Assembly (NCBI RefSeq): GCF_030035675.1
Contig: NC_084480.1
Coordinates: forward strand, 135,234,738 to 135,298,737
Source of the DNA: Rhineura floridana
Lineage: Eukaryota; Chordata; Lepidosauria; Squamata; Rhineuridae
Length of the DNA: 64,000 nucleotides
Direction: 5' to 3'
Shown here: piece by piece, positions 19,891-32,679 of the stretch
Layout of the letters: the number at the start of each line of letters is the position of its first letter
How positions within the stretch are numbered: the first letter of the stretch is position 1
Program-made: the position numbers and the translations under genes
The notes under the pieces: model-generated
The model's input: the letters and a program-made list of their open reading frames with translations, nothing else
Databases searched by the model: none
What the model was told of the DNA's origin: nothing

Positions 19891-20469
19891 CACTTCTTTT
19901 CAGTTACAATGAGAGATAGTGACTGGTCCCAGGTCATCCAGTGAGCTTTATAGCTGAGCAAAGAACTGAGCCCAGATCTTCCTGACTTAAGTTCAACACC
20001 CCATCTACCACATTGCACTGACTCTCAACACCCCTTATTGCTGCAATGGAGCTGGGAAGATGTGAGATTTCAACACATATCCTAGGAGCAAAGATCTGCC
20101 TGAAGTCATCTGAAATTTATTATAATACTGCTGTGACTGTCCACATCACCATCAGACTGCTGTGACAAAAACCAGTGTTTCTCAAATGGGTTGGAAGTGG
20201 AGAGAAGCATATGAGTAACGTTGCATGTCATAAAACTAACAGAGCAATACAACTCATGGGAAGCTGGTGGAGGAGGTGCATCGGGGAAGATCGGCAGCAT
20301 CCAATTGCTATTTGGGAGCCTCTGGGCAGCTGAGCGCAGGCTCAGCTGGGAGCTGTGTGCCGGGACCGGAAAGGAAAAGCCAGGTCTCATGAATACCCCT
20401 ACTGGGGAGTAAGCCCTCTTCATAGATGTCCATTGTAATTTTTTCTTAGAATGATCTTTTTCTCGATGT
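19891..20469. other. Unassigned DNA
   Basis: No recognised exon or element was found. It is moderately GC-rich near 20270-20400, and the frames there lack family resemblance. Confidence 0.5.
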
Positions 20470-20770
20470 AACTGTGGCCCGGATTGAGACCAGCAGGAGC
20501 ATTCCGAATGGAAGGTGGATGTTATGTAAGTCCCCCCTTGGCCCCTCCTCCAACACATGCCCAGAACACCCCTTTTTGGGGCCTTCCACCAGCACCCCTT
20601 CTGCCAGGCTGGGTTTCCCTGGTGGACCCCTGGCTGAGCCATCTTAGATTTTAGTTCTACCGTGGCTAAGCCGGAGTGAGGGGCTTCTGCCAGCGGAGCC
20701 GGTACCCTGCCAGCTCAGACAAGGGTTCAACTCCCCTCAGCCCGACATAAATATGGCTTGGATTGCACCC
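20470..20770 (-). repeat. Unclassified interspersed repeat, copy 1 (pair with 47076-47412)
   Basis: The reverse complement aligns along its length with 47076-47412. Shared blocks include GCAATCCAA, CATATTTATG, GCAGAAGCCCCTC, GGGTGTTC and CAATCC at the far end. The two copies are in opposite orientation 26 kb apart. A 178-codon antisense frame across it has no known resemblance. Confidence 0.7.
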
Positions 20771-20959
20771 TAAGTCTATGCCAAAACCCCATTAGGATCA
20801 CTGAAAGAAATAGGGTCATAAATCCCTAAGCACGCCTTGTATCTCAGGGCTGTTGGACTCTTTTGTACCAAGTATCTAACGATAAGTTACAATGGCAGAC
20901 TCATGTCTGTGGGTTGCGCCAAATGCTGTAATACCACAAGAGGGGCGTACATGAAGCAG

Positions 20960-21185
20960 CTTTTGATATCTTAGGAAGGCCTACCTTTTTACACAGGCTT
21001 TTTCCTGGTCCATAAGATCAGGCTGTGTTTTTATCTGTATGAATTTCCTGAATTCCTGTTTTTATCTTATTGTTTTACTGGTTTTGTGTTGTATTTTTGT
21101 TTTAAAGATACTGTTTAATGTTTTATGTTGCACACCGCTTAGAGATTTTGTAAATATTAATCAAGTTATACTTTTTAAAAAATCG
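20960..21185 (+). mobile_element. L2 LINE 3' end fragment
   Basis: Codons LRKAYLFTQAF resemble the L2 ORF2 C-terminus RRQVKTWLYSQAF. A T-rich 3' UTR follows, then GCACACCGCTTAGAGATTTTG. The tail is eroded. Confidence 0.65.
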
Positions 21186-21720
21186 ATCAGTCAATGTCAC
21201 TTCCTCTATCAACTGCTTTCCTACCAACCTTAGGTCCAACACCAGAACTAAGGCTGGCTGGGAGAAAAAGGGGATGGGGGAATGTGGGGAAAAGAACTGG
21301 GCGGGTTCAGTATCTACTTCTCTGCTGGAAATCAACCCCACCAATACCAGAATACAGCAGTTTGTCATGGCCCATTGTCTCAGATGGCTCTGCCATCATA
21401 ATGTGTAATCAGACCCTAATGGGTGCAAACCACTCAGAGCACTTAGGAGAACCAAATATTATCATCCTGATCAGAGTTGATCAGTTGATTCTATTTGCGT
21501 TCTACCTTGAGTTGTTTCTATTACAGGGATTAATTGATCCTTTTTTTGTCAGATTATCCTACCAATAATTCAGATAGCAACCAACAATTATAAATTTCTT
21601 GTTGCTGTCCATTCCACAAACATTCCTTAAGTTATGTTTGTTTCCCACCCATCAGCAGGACCACTGATAGGGGGCTAAAGGTGGAGGAGGGACACCTGCA
21701 CCAGGCCCAGACTCTAGCCC

Positions 21721-22070
21721 AAGAGTTCCCAAACTGTGGTCCAGGGACTACCAGTGGTCCATAAACGTCATTCAGGTGGTCTGCAGCATGTCTGCGTTAA
21801 ATATTCATGTTGATTTTATTTTTATTTTTATTGCTTCTTGTATTTCTTGCATTGCATTTTATTGTATTACACTTTGAATCCCATGGAGTGCAAAATGTAG
21901 TACATTAAAACAAATGAAAGAAGCAATAAAAATAGTTAAAAATCACACAGCATCTAGCGCAGCACATTACAATTGCTACAACAGGCAGAAAAATCATTAA
22001 GTGATCCACCAAGATCCTCCACAATTTTCAAGTGGTTTGCGGGGGGGGAGGAGTTTGGGAAACTGTGCTC
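21721..22070. mobile_element. hAT-like DNA transposon, non-autonomous
   Basis: The left end AGAGTTCCCAAACTGTGGTCC is mirrored by the right end GGAGTTTGGGAAACTGTGCTC. The interior is AT-rich and non-coding. TAGCCC-type sequence on both sides may be an 8-bp target duplication, but it is imperfect. Confidence 0.6.
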
Positions 22071-24895
22071 TAGTAGCCCCTTTAGAATGAAAGTTATGAA
22101 GCAAAATGTGCAGGCACTATTCAAAGTAATTGCTTTGTGAGACATTAACCTGCTAGTGCTTTTCAGTGTTTTTAGTCAATGAGTGAAATCATAACTGATT
22201 GATGAGTGCTGGGGAGAAATTTAGAATCACACAAACCCAAGAGAAGACCCCAAAATGGTTTCAAAATGACCCATAAAGTCCCTTCTTCTGACAATGGAGA
22301 AGAGACTTCCTAGTTCATTTTGAAGCCATTTTGAAGCTTTTGTTGGTGCATATTTTTGGGTGTTCATAAATGTATACAATTTAGAAGGAGAGCAGTGCTC
22401 ACTTTGAAAGTACTTCCCGGTTCATTTTGAAGCTCTTTTTCCATTCTCTCTGATAGAGAAGTGATGGCTACCCATATATAATAATTTAGAAGTCAGTTTT
22501 TTAGGGTGGCTGTGACTGGGCAATAGCATGTCAATCAATGTAATATAAAAAGTATTGTTTTCCTTCAAAGTATGTAAACATTTTTTTTTTAAAATTACCC
22601 TGCAAATGCAAACACATCTTTAGTATATCCATATTGCAGGGAGAGGATATTGTAACTGAAAAATTATGGGTTACATCAGCCCTGGAAACTAGCCTTCTGT
22701 TGCTGTACTAATGAGTGGGGGGGGAGAGAGAGAAAGAGAGAGAGTAGTGCATGACAACGCTACAGCGTAGTCCAGTCTCTTGGTGTGTTTTGTCTTGTCT
22801 TGTTTAGGAAATGCAATAGGGGTGTTAAGTTGATTGTAGCAGCAACTTGGAGAGAGAGGTGTTTAATTGTTTTCTCACAGAGGGGGAGAACAGGGGTTGT
22901 TGGGGTAGTATGAACACTAAAATGGGTATATTAATGTGAAGGCTCCAATCCTTTCTGCTCAAAAAGAAAAGAGAAGAAAAGGTTTGACCTGTGTTGATGA
23001 CATTAATGTAGATATTATAAGGTATACATAATATCTATCCAGAACATACTGCTTGCTTTTTAACAATTTAATCTTAAATTTATGCAAGCATGGGCATCTT
23101 TACTGTCTTTACACACACACAACCACCTCCACCACCACTTTCTGAAATACCATACCTGGTTTTGCACTGAATGTAGTATTGCCAGCTGAAGATCAATTAA
23201 TTAAAGACATAAAGTAACATAACTGGTTTACAACTCATGAAACCTGAGTTTTTTGCATGGTTTAGGTTTGGCACTTGGGGAGGCAGAAATTCAACAGGTT
23301 AAACTTTTTCTAGTATGGAAATACTATTATGGGAAAAGCTTCATCTATTGACATTCTGTCTGTCAGACATCTTTATTACTTGCGTATGAGCCCCAACCTA
23401 TTTTTGGGCCTCCACCCCACCCACATAAGAGGACACAAATCTGCATATGACACAAAGTGTATGCAAATTTTATGCACATTTATATCCTCTTTTGTGAGTA
23501 AGGCATATGGCTTAATTCACATACAGTGTCCTGTGACTTATTGTCACTCCTGCACATCAGGGTGAGGGTGGGAGAATCTAATTCAGATAGTAGACAGCAG
23601 TACCAGAATACTTCTGTTTTGCTTTTCAATATAAGAACATCATAGTTACGTGCTATTTACACATTTTGTTCCCATGGTTTTATTGCTTTTCTTTTATTGT
23701 TTTGGGTGAAGTCAGAGCCCTCACACTATATATGCAATTGTCTCCTTCAATTTAAATGGAATAAAATAGCTATTCAAAAGACAGACAGCTGGGAAAATGC
23801 CCGTGCACGCATAGCAATGAACAGTGCAACATTCCCTTCCACAAGCTCCATTAATTGCTGCACAGAAACTCCAACAAAACAGAGACACGTCCAGTCAGTG
23901 TTTGTTGTATTCACCTTCTTCTTTAAGGAAGTTTGTAATCCGATTTTTGGAATAATTACAGGGAGAAGCAGGATTAGCTTTTGTATTGTCCTAAGTTTTT
24001 TTAAAATAAATAGACCTCTGCTTTTTTAACAAGCGCTATTGTTTAAAAAGAAACATTGTGGATCTGTTTTCAATGGGAATGTGTAGGAGTACCAGCCTAT
24101 AGTTATCCAAGGGAATTAAATGCAAAACTAAACTAAATGGAAAGTAGGCAATGCAAATATTTTTATGAGGAAGTGGAGTATGACGGAAACATTCATTCAC
24201 TTTAACAATCATTTTTATTTTTGATGTAGGTGTGAACCTTTACCTCCTTGGAACACAGTGTAGGGATTGGTTTATCCCAGTGGCCATTTCTCAATCCCAG
24301 GGTAGATGTAATAACAAGAGAGATGTTTCATTAGAGCTCAAAAGAAGATTGCATTAATGCTGCAACAATATTAAAATCCCAAGAGAACTTAAGACTTAAA
24401 GAAATGGAAGGTAGAACCTGGTTAAGGAACTGGGTCACTATAGGGCAAAGATATATGAAGAGTTTGGTGTTCCAGGCACTGTGTCTTTTGAACACATCTT
24501 CTATTTCTTTTCCGCTAAAACCTCTTTATGAATTGCGTTTGCAGGATATGAATATATTTTACCTTACTATGCACACTCAGTTGCTGTGCTACACCTGCTC
24601 AAAATGCAAGAAGAGAATGACTCAGCACTTCATCCTATCCCAGGCATGTGTACAGATATCCCAGACAGCAGACAGCAGAGTCTATGATATCCATATTACC
24701 TCCTCAACCTTCCTCCTATTACCTTGGCCACTTTTCCAGATCAATACACAAAGTGTATAATTCTTTTCTATATTTTAAACTCTGAATATTCACAGGATTA
24801 AACAATTAATTTCATGAGTTTAGATAAACAACAGAAACATGAGAAAGAGAGTTACAGTGTGAACGTGGTGTGAAGAACATGCATAATATGATAGA
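22071..24895. other. Unassigned AT-rich DNA
   Basis: It holds a GA-rich microsatellite at about 22722-22745 and a short CA/CCA stretch near 23112-23142. Two similar blocks around TAGTTCATTTTGAAGC (about 22310) and GGTTCATTTTGAAGC (about 22420) suggest a degenerate duplication. No exon was found. Confidence 0.55.
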
Positions 24896-24962
24896 AGCCT
24901 GAAGTTGGACCTCCATTATCTTCTTGAGCATCTTGTCCCAAAAAGGTGTATTTGCTACCTAT
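24896..24962 (-). mobile_element. L2 LINE small fragment
   Basis: GCCTGAAGTTGGACCTCC and the next 50 bases match the antisense L2 stretch at 25808-25872 with few changes. The two pieces are 0.9 kb apart and may derive from one insertion. Confidence 0.75.
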
Positions 24963-25189
24963 GAGAGCGTGAAGGAGCACAATGTAAGTCCACACATCAA
25001 TAAAAGCAGCCACTTTGCTCTCCAGTAACCCAGAGTATCTTGGCACATTATAGGTTTTAAAAGAGCACCTGTGATGTACGGGCAGATATGGACCAGAATC
25101 TGTATTATTTCTGAGTATGTTTTAATTCAGTGATATGGCCATATAAAAATGCACTGCAAGTGACAAAAACCAACATTAACTAACTATTT

Positions 25190-25240
25190 ATTTATTAGAT
25201 TTATATCCCGCCCTTCCTCCCAGTAGGAGCCTACAGAGAC
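25190..25240 (-). mobile_element. L2-type 3' tail
   Basis: The reverse complement reads GCTCCTACTGGGAGGAAGGG, then CGGGATATAAAT and an (AAAT)n tail, the second terminal module type seen in this window. Confidence 0.65.
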
Positions 25241-25287
25241 TCATCTACCCACAGAGAATCATCAATCAGAAAACCCACACTTAAACC

Positions 25288-25410
25288 CCATCTGCACTAT
25301 ACATTTAAAGTAGTATCATACCACTTTAAACAGTCATGGGTTCGCCCAAACAATCCTGGGAACTGTAGTTTGATAAGGGTGCTGAGAGTTGTTAGACCAC
25401 TATAGCCCTG
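25288..25410 (+). mobile_element. MITE fragment (TTTAAAGTAGTATCATACCA type)
   Basis: TCTGCACTATACATTTAAAG, then CCACTTTAAACAGTCATGG, then AATCCTGGGAACTGTAGTTT and GGGTGCTGAGAGTTGTTAG form one arm of a palindromic element. A shorter relative lies at 45574-45711. Confidence 0.55.
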
Positions 25411-25429
25411 ATGACTGCTTCAGTATACC

Positions 25430-25945
25430 CCTGATGACCGCTTCAGCAGCTTCTTATAGATGTTAAATAGCATGGGGAACAAGATATAACCTTATGGGAA
25501 CATCACAGGAAGGGAGGTCATGGGAGGCTTCTATTCAGCACCATAACAACTTTCTGGAGACATGCCTAGGGTTAGGAGCAGAACCACTTAAGTACAGTGT
25601 CCCCAACCCCCACCTCCCTGAGCCACTCCAGAAGGGTACCATGGTCAATGGTATCAAAAGCTGCTGAGAGGTCAAGACGAATGAGCAGGGTTGAGCTCCC
25701 TGTCTCTCTCCCTCTCTACAAATGTCATCGACCAAGGCAATTTCAGTGCCATGACCAGGCCTAAAGCCAGACTGAAATGGTTCCAGATATTCAGTCTCCT
25801 CCAAGCATGCCTGAAGTTGGACCTCCACTATCTTCTTGAGCACCTTGCCCAAAAAAGGGATATTTGCTACTGGATGATAATTATTTAACACTTTTGGGTC
25901 CAAGGAGGACTTCTTAAGGAGGGGAAACACCATCACCTCCTTCAA
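25430..25945 (-). mobile_element. L2 LINE reverse-transcriptase fragment
   Basis: The antisense strand reads LKEVMVFPLLKKSSLDPKVL, NNYHPVANIPFLGKVLKKIV and LEPFQSGFRPGHGTEIAL, then degraded codons up to the NIYMQPLG-equivalent. It corresponds to L2 ORF2 residues about 545-720 with internal loss. Confidence 0.9.
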
Positions 25946-28257
25946 GGTGGATATTGAAGTCCCCCACAACTACCGTGCAGTGATTTTCCAACCCAATAAT
26001 CCTTGCATTAACTATAAGATATTCATAAAATAAAAGCTCAAATTCTCATTTATGAAAATAGTCCATGTCTTTTGTAATGAAATTTGTCATCTTTATTTTC
26101 CCCTCTTCCAGTGTCAGTTGGATTTCTCTTTGTGCAGGTTGGGCAGGAGAGGTTTTCAAAACTAAGCTGCTTTCAGTTTTAAAGAACACTAGCAGCCATC
26201 TTGGCATACTCAAGTCTACAAAAGAAAACAGAATAGCTTTGCCATAGACCTTAAGCGCAATTATTTAGCATTCCTTGGATGGCACAAGGAATTATGAATT
26301 AGACTAGCCAAACCCTATTTTTAAGATTCTACCTCACACAAAAACTCCCACCAAGTTTAGAAGAAGCATTGTGTGAGGAACTTCTACAGGAATGGGCTTG
26401 TATTATTTTGCCATATTTTCCTAATGTTTAAAATGACATGCTGTACCAGGCAGCTATTCAAGTTTTGACTGTAGCTCAAAGTCTCCTGCAATGCCCAGCA
26501 GCAATGAGGTGACTTAAGGACAAAGGAGTAGGCTGTGCTCTTAACATACACTCACATCCTGATCCTTACCTCACTCTCTAGGAGTCTAGGCCTAATTATA
26601 ATCCAAGTACTATAAAACTAGTGAGAGAGATGGATAGAAAAAAGGTGATATGAAAACTTGTATGTGCTTCCAGATTACATCATCAACAACAACACTATTT
26701 TTTTCTTAATGCACCATCAATATTAGCTTTGTTCTGTGACAACTGCATGTTACCTAGTCCCCAAATGCAAACAAAATGTTGGGGGGGGGTGTTGCTGCTG
26801 TTCCCAAAAGAAAAGCCTGGGGTAGACTGAGAAGGCAAAGAGAGATACATCTCATGGGGGGGATGTCAATTAAAAGACACTAGCAGGATTTTCAAGGGAG
26901 ACAGTTAGAAGCCCTTTCTGTGCAAGCAAGCAACCTGAGGCAGTTGTGGCACCAATTGCTGGGAGTCTCTCCTGGGCATGGCTCCTGTGCTTCCGTCCCT
27001 CTTTATCCCTGCAGAGAAATGCAACAGTTTGGAAGGCACATCATCTCAATTCTCAGTAATAAATGAATGTGCAAATAGTGTCAGTAACAGGGAAGAAGAA
27101 GGCATTGTGGGAAGATTCATTGTTATGCCAGGGTATAAGGCTGTTACTCTGAAATAGTTTACAACACTCCAGTGGTTAGACTTTCTTGTAGAAAATTATA
27201 ATCTCACCGCAGCTACACCCCTCTTCCATTGACAAATCTACAGTGTATATAAAACCATTGTGGCTCTAGTTCAGTGCACAGAGTGTTACTCTTGTACTGA
27301 GGAGAACTGGGCTCATAACCACGGCTCATCTATGAAGCTCATTGAGTGACTATGAACCAATAACTATCTCTTTTGCTATCTTGCCTCACAGGATTGTTGT
27401 GATGATAACATACTGTCTCATCACCACCACTTCCACATGGGAGAGCTGCCTTGAAAAATCTTATCCAATTTTGGTGAAGATCAGAACTCCGCCAAACTTC
27501 ATTCCTACCTCTTTTCACACATGAAAAAAACCCTAACTTTTAAAAGAGACAGATGTTTGGACTTCTTTCCCAAATCACATATTGGAAATCAAAACAATAT
27601 TTAAGACCTGATTTGCAAGGAAAATATGGTTCTTAGCAGGCAGGAACATTACAGTTTTCTTCTACTCAACAGAATGTGTCCAATCTAGTTATTCTTTTAT
27701 GCCTATATATACCTTTTTATCTCCTCAAAGAGTATCAGGACAATTTTTTTATCTAGAAAATCTAGGTAATACATTAGGAAGTGAACCAAATGAACACTGT
27801 GCTTTGAGTGCAGAGCAACAGTTTAAAATACAAAACATGCTCCTATCTGGTATGAAGCCAAAATGATGCAATGAGTAGTAGACATTTTATCACAACTCAA
27901 AATTTTGTGTAGTGGTTTAATTTCTATTGCAGAAGCCCAATTATCTCTCTGCAATGAGAAAAGCAGGGTGACATATTAAAAAGGAAAAATGGCTCCCCAC
28001 CATCATCAAGTTACTTCATTTTTACTATTTTCTATGCATTCCTTTCAAACCCATTAATATATAACTAAAGGGTGATCCATCTGATTTCTACTTACAGGTA
28101 CATAGCTTAAGATTACAACCTCTTTCTATTTTATTTGCTACCTACTAACATAAATATCTGAGTCCAATCATAACAGTTCCAGATTTAGCTGGACAGTCCG
28201 GAGTTTTGTTTAACTACCACAAAATAATTTAGAAATAAATTCTACTGAACCAATTTA
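25946..28257. other. Unassigned AT-rich DNA
   Basis: No repeat family or coding exon was recognised. A poly-G run occurs at about 26781-26788. This is a candidate place to look for conserved non-coding elements. Confidence 0.5.
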
Positions 28258-28345
28258 TTATTACTATTACTATTATTATTATTGATTTCTTACCCACCCT
28301 TCACCATAAGGTCCCTGGATAGGTTACAACTATTTAAAATTCAGT
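28258..28345 (-). mobile_element. L2-type 3' tail with (AAT)n
   Basis: (TTA)n at 28258-28285 is followed by TTCTTACCCACCCTTCACC, the antisense form of the GGGTGGG(A)TA 3' module. Diverged. Confidence 0.45.
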
Positions 28346-29780
28346 ATTTAAAATAGTTTAAAACAAATTACATTAACAGCAATAGGAATAACATGAGCCA
28401 GCTTCAATACTACATGTTCTGCACAAGTTCTGTTTACAATTCTTGATGACAAACATTGAGTTGGAAGTTCTAAATTTACTAACTTAAAAAATCATGCAAG
28501 TGGGGAAGTAACTGAGATGGAAAAATGCCCTTGATGTTCTGGATGTAATGAACTTTCGTTTTCATCTGTTGCAGTGTCACTCAGCTGTGTTCTTGCTCCA
28601 CTTAATACTTGCTTTGAATCATTAAGAATTGACAATCTGACCTTTGGTATCTTAAATACACATACTTAGGGTTTCCTCTGAACAAAACCAGCAAACTACC
28701 TGCAACACTTGTCACTAACTCATCCACGTGTCATACTTCTGTGTAACCACTAGAAAAAGGCAACAGCCAAACCATTTCAATGCACCCGAGTAGTTTAAGA
28801 AGACACAAAATGTCAACAGCACTAATTTGTCAAAAAGTGAAGGGTTTTTTGATACTCAGCATTTGAAAGGTCAAACAGTAAACTTAAATATGTCCCAAAG
28901 GCAGAGATGATCCAAGCAATGAGCTAGTTCTACACCTTTTCCAAGCAATACCTAGCAGCAGTGGAGGTTGGTCCATTAGGGCCACTGAGGCACAGCCCTC
29001 CCAAAGAGAATATCAAACAATTTAATAAAAAAAACCCAAAAAAAGATCTCAAACCAATTGTTCCACACACATTTTATACTTCTATTTGAACTCAGAGAAA
29101 CTGTGCAAACATTTCTGTCAATCTACTGTTCTCTGGCCAATCAGCTTTTTGTTTTCTGGCCAATCAGCTCTCTGCATCACTCAACCAATCCCAATCCAAA
29201 GTGTAGCTATGACAAAGAGGTCCCTCACCTTGGTCTGCAGACTTGTCGGCCCTCTCAGAAGTATTGTACTCCATCTGTTGTTAAATGGGCTCTCTAACAC
29301 AGCCACTATAGCAAATTAGGGATGGCTCAGGGAGGAGTCTAGACTGCTTCACGAGCAGTCCACTTGGTAGTAGTAGCCTATATTAAAAACACACATTGGT
29401 TCTGAGCATGCTCAGATATATAGAGACAAATCAGTGAGAGGAATGGTGGTAAACCAGTCTAAAAGCTGTTGTGCTTTCTTCATAGGCTGACTGGGCCCTA
29501 TTTATGGTGGGGTTTGGGAAGGGATAGGAGATTCTTTTGGGGGGCAAATGTATAGGAGAATAAGTATCCACACAAACTATTTTCTTTGCTTTGATCTATC
29601 TATGTAACTAGTAGTAGTTACTAGTAGATATATATTATTATTAATGCCTTTTTGTTATTCATATATATAAGCTGTAAGAGAAGTATCTTTGTAAGAAGTT
29701 TTTTTCTTTTCTTTTTTCCTTCCTTTTTTTTAATTGTTTGTAAAAAAATTTCCTTAATAAAGATTATTTTTTAAAAAAAC
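28346..29780. other. Unassigned DNA with a possible transposon end and twin CCAAT boxes
   Basis: CAGTGGAGGTTGGTCCATTA at about 28963 resembles hAT-type terminal sequence. Two TCTGGCCAATCAGCT repeats lie at about 29134-29170, with a third CCAAT nearby, a pattern seen in some promoters and LTRs. No exon was found. Confidence 0.35.
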
Positions 29781-30190
29781 TGCCCCTAAAAATGTTTGGC
29801 TGGCATAAGGGGCTGAAGGGAAATCTGGTTTCTTTATGGGCCAGACTAGGCCTTTTCATTGTCAGGGTGGGGGAAAGAGGAAATTCTTGGTGGCAAACTC
29901 TCCTGAAAATGTTTGGCTGGCATCATAAGGTGGTGGTTGTGAGAATCTGGTTTCTTCATTGGTTGGACTGGGCCTATTTATTATCAGGGTGGGGAAATAG
30001 GAGATTCTTGGTGACAAACCACCACCACCCCCATTTTAGACTGGGATCATATATGTGTGTGGGCATGGAGAGAATTTTTTTTCATGGGCTGGACCTGAAC
30101 TGGACCTTTTTTATTGTCAGGGTGGAAGGGAGAGGAGATTTGTGGTGGCAAACTACCCCAAGAATGGACTGGGCTGGACTGGACATTTTT
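29781..30190 (+). repeat. Degenerate minisatellite, period about 118-135 bp, three units plus a partial one
   Basis: Units share AAAATGTTTGGCTGGCAT, ATCTGGTTTCTT, GGACTGGGCC, TTGTCAGGGTGG and TTCTTGGTGGCAAAC. Unit starts are about 29781, 29899 and 30019, with a partial unit after 30154. A related single unit lies near 29485-29560. The 151-codon frame across the array follows from the repeat rather than from a gene. Confidence 0.75.
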
Positions 30191-31861
30191 ATTTATTTTT
30201 ACTTATTTAAAGTATCTGAAAATTTGATATGGGCTTATGCAGGATAATTAACCCTCATTGGGATAAGAGCAAGAGCTTATTATAATTATTTTAATTAAAA
30301 CAAAAAAGTGTAGGAGTACTTTGAAGAAGACCATATGTTTGTTTTGTTTCTGAACCCAGGACTGTATCCTTTATGATGGGGGATGGGGGAGATGAGAGCA
30401 GAAAAGCAGTTGATAACGTAGATATCCTAGCATTGGTACTCCAATTAGCACGGCATGTGTGGGGTTGCTGCACACTTCCAGCCCCAATTTCACTTTGAGT
30501 GGGGAGGTGGAACCTGTGTTAATGTTGTTGATCAAAAGGAGAAGGAATTTTGAATTAAGCAAATCCCTGCTTTTATAAAAAAAACAACAACAAAAGACTT
30601 AAATATACTTTGTGTAAATGTCTGAGTCCCCACACCAGAGAAACTAGTGGAACATCCTGCTACCGAATTCAAAACAGATCATACGGTATGAGACTTCTTT
30701 TTCTAACATTTAAGCTTCTTGTTTTTCCCCACCTGCCATATCTTTTTCTCTGATAGGAAAAACAGTTTACAGGATTGGTTTTATTTTAAAAAAAAGAAAT
30801 TGGAGATCTTTAGGCAATAACTGTTATCCATGATACTGCTGTGACAGCAGCCAGAATCCCTTTTGAACCAAAGTAAGACACTTCACAGTTTAGTTAGATG
30901 CTATATGCAAAACTGGAATGTTTACGTATCCACAGTAGGTTTGCAAGGGGGGAGGATGGGGAGAAAACCAAAACTGGGCCACTCCCCACTGACCTCCTTG
31001 GCTCCACTCCCATACCAGGTCTAGTGGACAGTAGCTGCCACTGCCTAGTAGGACTTCCTACAGTATAGCAAGTAAGCAAATCTTATTTAATCTGAGAAAA
31101 ACCGCTCTTAAACTAAGGACAGGTAACAATTTTAACTTAAATGCTACAATGTAGAGCAGTAGCAAGTAATTCTGCTCACAGAAGCCTACCCCAGGCACCC
31201 TTACATTTCAAAGTATTATCAGATATTAGTTTTGGTCTTTTCTCTGCAATCATGAAAGATTTTGTTTCAAACTCCAGGCAGGTGCTACTTTAATTACATT
31301 TATGCTTTCTGACAAACTGCCAATTATGTACATTCAGCATTTACAAAATCCAATGTTTTGAAGTTTTCCCATCGTTACATATTACCTCCCAGCACTCGTT
31401 TGCTTCTGTCATTAAGCACCGCTTAATCTTAAATGCCAACAGTCTGTAACCTAAAGAAAGGGTCATAATATGTCTTAGGCAGGTGCCCAATGAAAGGACT
31501 TGGGGGGCATTCAGCAAAATGGGCTATCTCTGCCAAAAACAAAATGCTGTGTCTTCTACCAGCATTCACATGCGTATAGGCTCACACAAAAACAGTTGAT
31601 ACCACATCTGTCTAGTTCTGCCTACCCTATTATTATGATACGTTCATAATCTTTTACGGATTGTTCATATTTTGGAAATTCTATAGAAGAGAATTAGTAG
31701 AAAATGTAGAATAGAGAAGAAGAATTAAATCCTCCCACTATAGTTTAGTGGTCATTACAATTCCTTATTATCCTTCACATTAACTTATGAGTTTTCAGCA
31801 TGAGCATCACAAACAACACACTATGTGCTGTATTACAACAAAACAACTGACCGTTATTATT
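30191..31861. other. Unassigned AT-rich DNA
   Basis: No family resemblance was found. Short frames only. Confidence 0.5.
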
Positions 31862-32010
31862 TTAGAAACTCAGTGCTGCTTTTAACCGCCTTCTGAAGCC
31901 CCTTCTTCTCGACACATATTTTTGAAACTGAAGGAAGGATTGCATAAGCTTCCTGGGCAAGGTGCATGAGTGGATAGTCACTGACCAGATCCAAGCATTC
32001 TTGGGTAAGA
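31862..32010 (-). pseudogene. Possible hAT transposase C-terminal remnant
   Basis: The antisense codons DYPLMHLAQEAYAILPSVSK and ICVEKKGLQKAVKS loosely follow the C-terminal pattern of hAT/FAM200-type transposases (YP-L---A---L-PF---YLCE-GFS-L---K). The match is weak and short. It may be chance. Confidence 0.3.
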
Positions 32011-32559
32011 CTTAGGGCCCCTCTAGACTGGGGAATTTTATACTGGAACATTCTGCTTCATGTCATTAACACAATAATAGTGTTTTAGTGGTGGATTTAT
32101 ACCAGACCTTCCATACATTATTCCACTTTATTAGTTGTTCTGTGATCCCCCTCGCCCTATGTTATTGCATTGTTCTTGTATGCAAGCAAACTCTTGCAAT
32201 AGTGCAACAAAGTGGGAGGAATTACCCAGAACATCTGTGATATAAAAAGTTACAAGATTTCAGCAGGAGGTTATGGAACATGCACTGACTGGAAAAAAAG
32301 CAGCATGTCTGCCCCCAAATTTTTGCAAACAGTGTTGAAAGCGGGATCATGTATAACTGCCCCAGTATCATCATAAGCATAAATCATTATGAATGCACAA
32401 TAAAAATAACATTTGGAGGAGCCTTATTATCTGAATCCACTTCAGCCAGGATTCAGATTGTTTTGGCACTGAGATCTCCTTACTTTCCTGTATGATGACA
32501 TTTCTTGCTGGTCGTGCTTACTTTGGTGGGAAAGGTATTGGTCTGTTATTTATGAGTGA

Positions 32560-32665
32560 ACTATCACTTTTAGGGTACTATTATATTGGTTTTTTAAAGT
32601 GTATATTGTATTGAATTTTATCTTTGTAAGCTGCTTCTTTGCGGAAAGCAAATTCAATAAAAATA
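32560..32665 (+). mobile_element. L2-type 3' tail, eroded
   Basis: A T-rich stretch leads to TTTGTAAGCTGCTTCTTTG and AATTCAATAAAAATAAG, an L2 3' end layout without the intact tail repeat. Confidence 0.4.
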
Positions 32666-32679
32666 AGAAGCAGTTATTT

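Noticed and set aside
20106-20642. 178-codon antisense ORF as a gene
   Set aside because: Its right part overlaps an interspersed repeat shared with 47076-47412. No domain was recognised.
29781-30190. CRISPR-like array
   Set aside because: Whole units of about 118 bp repeat. There are no short repeats with unique spacers, and the host is a vertebrate.
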